Assembly: GCA_025934615.1 (NCBI GenBank)
Contig: JAICXS010000096.1
Coordinates: 1-6,860, forward strand
Source of the DNA: Nitrospiraceae bacterium
Lineage (GTDB): Bacteria > Nitrospirota > Nitrospiria > Nitrospirales > Nitrospiraceae
Length of the DNA: 6,860 nt
Direction: 5' to 3'
A program made the position numbers and the translations under genes. Below, piece after piece: positions 6,121 through 6,860 of this stretch (its first letter is position 1; every line of letters begins with the position of its first letter). The notes below the pieces were generated by a model. The model did not search any database, was not told where the DNA came from, and worked only from the letters and a program-made list of their open reading frames with translations.

Positions 6121-6190
6121 GTTCCACTGAATAAGGATCTTACAATCCCCGCGCGATATCCGTCCTGTAATCCAAACGAGTAACCGCCGA

Positions 6191-6860
6191 ATGATCCTCG
6201 GCTTTGTCCTTCTCTATTTGCTTCTCTCTGTCGCCATCGGCCTCTATGCCGCCACGCGGGTCCACAACACGAAAGATTTTGCTGTCGCGGGTCGAAGCCT
6301 TCCATTGCCAATCGTGACTGCGACGGTGTTTGCCACCTGGTTTGGCGCGGAAACCGTGTTCGGTATTTCTGCGACGTTCGTCAAGGAAGGATTGCACGGG
6401 GTCGTGGCAGACCCTTTTGGCTCCAGCTTGTGCTTGATCCTCGCGGGCCTGTTCTTCGCCCGCCGCCTCTATCGCATGAATCTGCTGACCATCGGCGACT
6501 ACTACCGCCTACGCTACAATCGCTCGGTGGAGGTCCTATGTACGCTATGCATCGTGGCCTCATACCTTGGGTGGGTATCCGCACAAATCAAGGCCTTAGG
6601 GCTCATATTTAATGTGGTCTCGGACGGAACAGTGAATCAGACTGTCGGCATGGTGGCCGGCGCAGCGATTGTGCTCACGTATACGACATTGGGGGGCATG
6701 TTCTCTGTCGCGATCCTCGATTTCGTCCAGATTACGGTGATCATGGGCGGTATGTTGTACATTGCCTCGGTGGTCAGCAGCCTGGCGGGCGGGGTCGGCG
6801 CCGTCGTCGGTCATGCGGCAACTGCCGGAAAGCTAGACTTCTTTCCTTCGGCCCACGTCA
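6191..6860 (+). CDS. Sodium:solute symporter family (SSS) transporter, N-terminal part (partial)
   Basis: The first 223 codons of an inner-membrane sodium-coupled transporter; the gene runs off the right edge and the frame is open throughout. TM1 is at residues about 2-20, followed by KDFAVAGRSLPLP (AGR at 33-35), typical of the family. FATWFGAETVFGIS (47-60) is the TM2 region with the conserved WFG and ET pattern. LLTIGDYYRLRYNR (98-111) is the conserved cytoplasmic loop, and YTTLGGMFSVAILDFVQ (164-180) is the hallmark YTxxGG...DxxQ segment. About half of a usual 13-helix protein is present, and the helix-8 sodium-site residues lie outside the window. The substrate cannot be assigned. ATG at 6191 is the only usable start: no ATG, GTG or TTG lies in frame before the stop at 6128-6130. 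Its ribosome site is weak (only a distant CGAG). Confidence 0.9.
   Translation, partial: MILGFVLLYLLLSVAIGLYAATRVHNTKDFAVAGRSLPLPIVTATVFATWFGAETVFGISATFVKEGLHGVVADPFGSSLCLILAGLFFARRLYRMNLLTIGDYYRLRYNRSVEVLCTLCIVASYLGWVSAQIKALGLIFNVVSDGTVNQTVGMVAGAAIVLTYTTLGGMFSVAILDFVQITVIMGGMLYIASVVSSLAGGVGAVVGHAATAGKLDFFPSAHV

Larger units (their letters stand above)
5775..6190. other. Intergenic region between the SDR and symporter genes
   Basis: A 416-bp stretch with no intact gene. It holds a possible decayed coding remnant (5780-6065) and a promoter candidate (6092-6120). It also has several small dyads: a 7-bp stem with a three-base loop (5884-5890 with 5894-5900, one G-T pair), an 8-bp inverted pair AACGGACT/AGTCCGTT (5842-5849 and 5936-5943), and a longer stem ACCACCCGCA (5956-5965) against TGCGGGGGTGGT (5987-5998) with a two-base bulge. 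None is followed by a T tract, so no firm terminator for the SDR gene is seen. Confidence 0.5.

Noticed and set aside
6054..6397. Antisense frames over the symporter start
   Set aside because: The plus-strand frame has clear SSS-family signatures. The antisense peptides have shadow-like composition.

Overview
The window is an ordinary-looking stretch of a moderately GC-rich, Gram-negative bacterial chromosome. It holds seven protein genes, two of them cut by the window edges. Two products carry clear Sec signal peptides (an FKBP-type prolyl isomerase and a PEBP-family protein), and one gene encodes a glutathione-dependent xi-class transferase, which points to a Gram-negative bacterium. The overall style resembles Nitrospirota or Proteobacteria environmental genomes, but nothing in the window fixes the taxon. 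I see no transposase, integrase, CRISPR array, rRNA or tRNA.

Layout. Positions 1-351 (minus) hold the N-terminal part of an FKBP-type peptidyl-prolyl isomerase. Positions 522-1463 (minus) encode a glutathionyl-hydroquinone reductase. It diverges across a 216-bp region from an NmrA/HSCARG-like NADP-binding protein at 1680-2630 (plus); that region contains a 19-bp near-palindrome at 1618-1636. The NmrA gene converges on an MFS efflux-type transporter at 2702-4033 (minus), with two abutting hairpins at the junction. A 552-bp non-coding region follows (4034-4585). It carries a perfect 11-bp inverted repeat with outward-facing TATAAG boxes, nested repeats and a tandem 10-bp repeat, so it is the most regulatory-looking DNA here. 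Next is a probable two-gene operon: a secreted PEBP (YbhB/YbcL) protein (4586-5134) and, 34 bp later, an SDR-fold protein lacking the catalytic Tyr and Lys (5169-5774). A 416-bp gap (5775-6190) contains a possible decayed coding remnant and a promoter candidate for the last gene, a sodium:solute symporter (6191 to the window end).

Functional reading. The hydroquinone reductase (quinone detoxification through glutathione), the NmrA-like protein (the family binds NADP and can sense redox state) and the MFS exporter make a plausible but unproven redox and xenobiotic-tolerance neighbourhood. Two of the genes are Rossmann-fold proteins without the classical SDR catalytic residues. I found no convincing new multi-gene system. 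The best leads are the repeat-rich regulatory DNA at 4091-4168, the Tyr/Lys-less SDR paired with a secreted PEBP protein, and the altered glutathione-site motif in the reductase.
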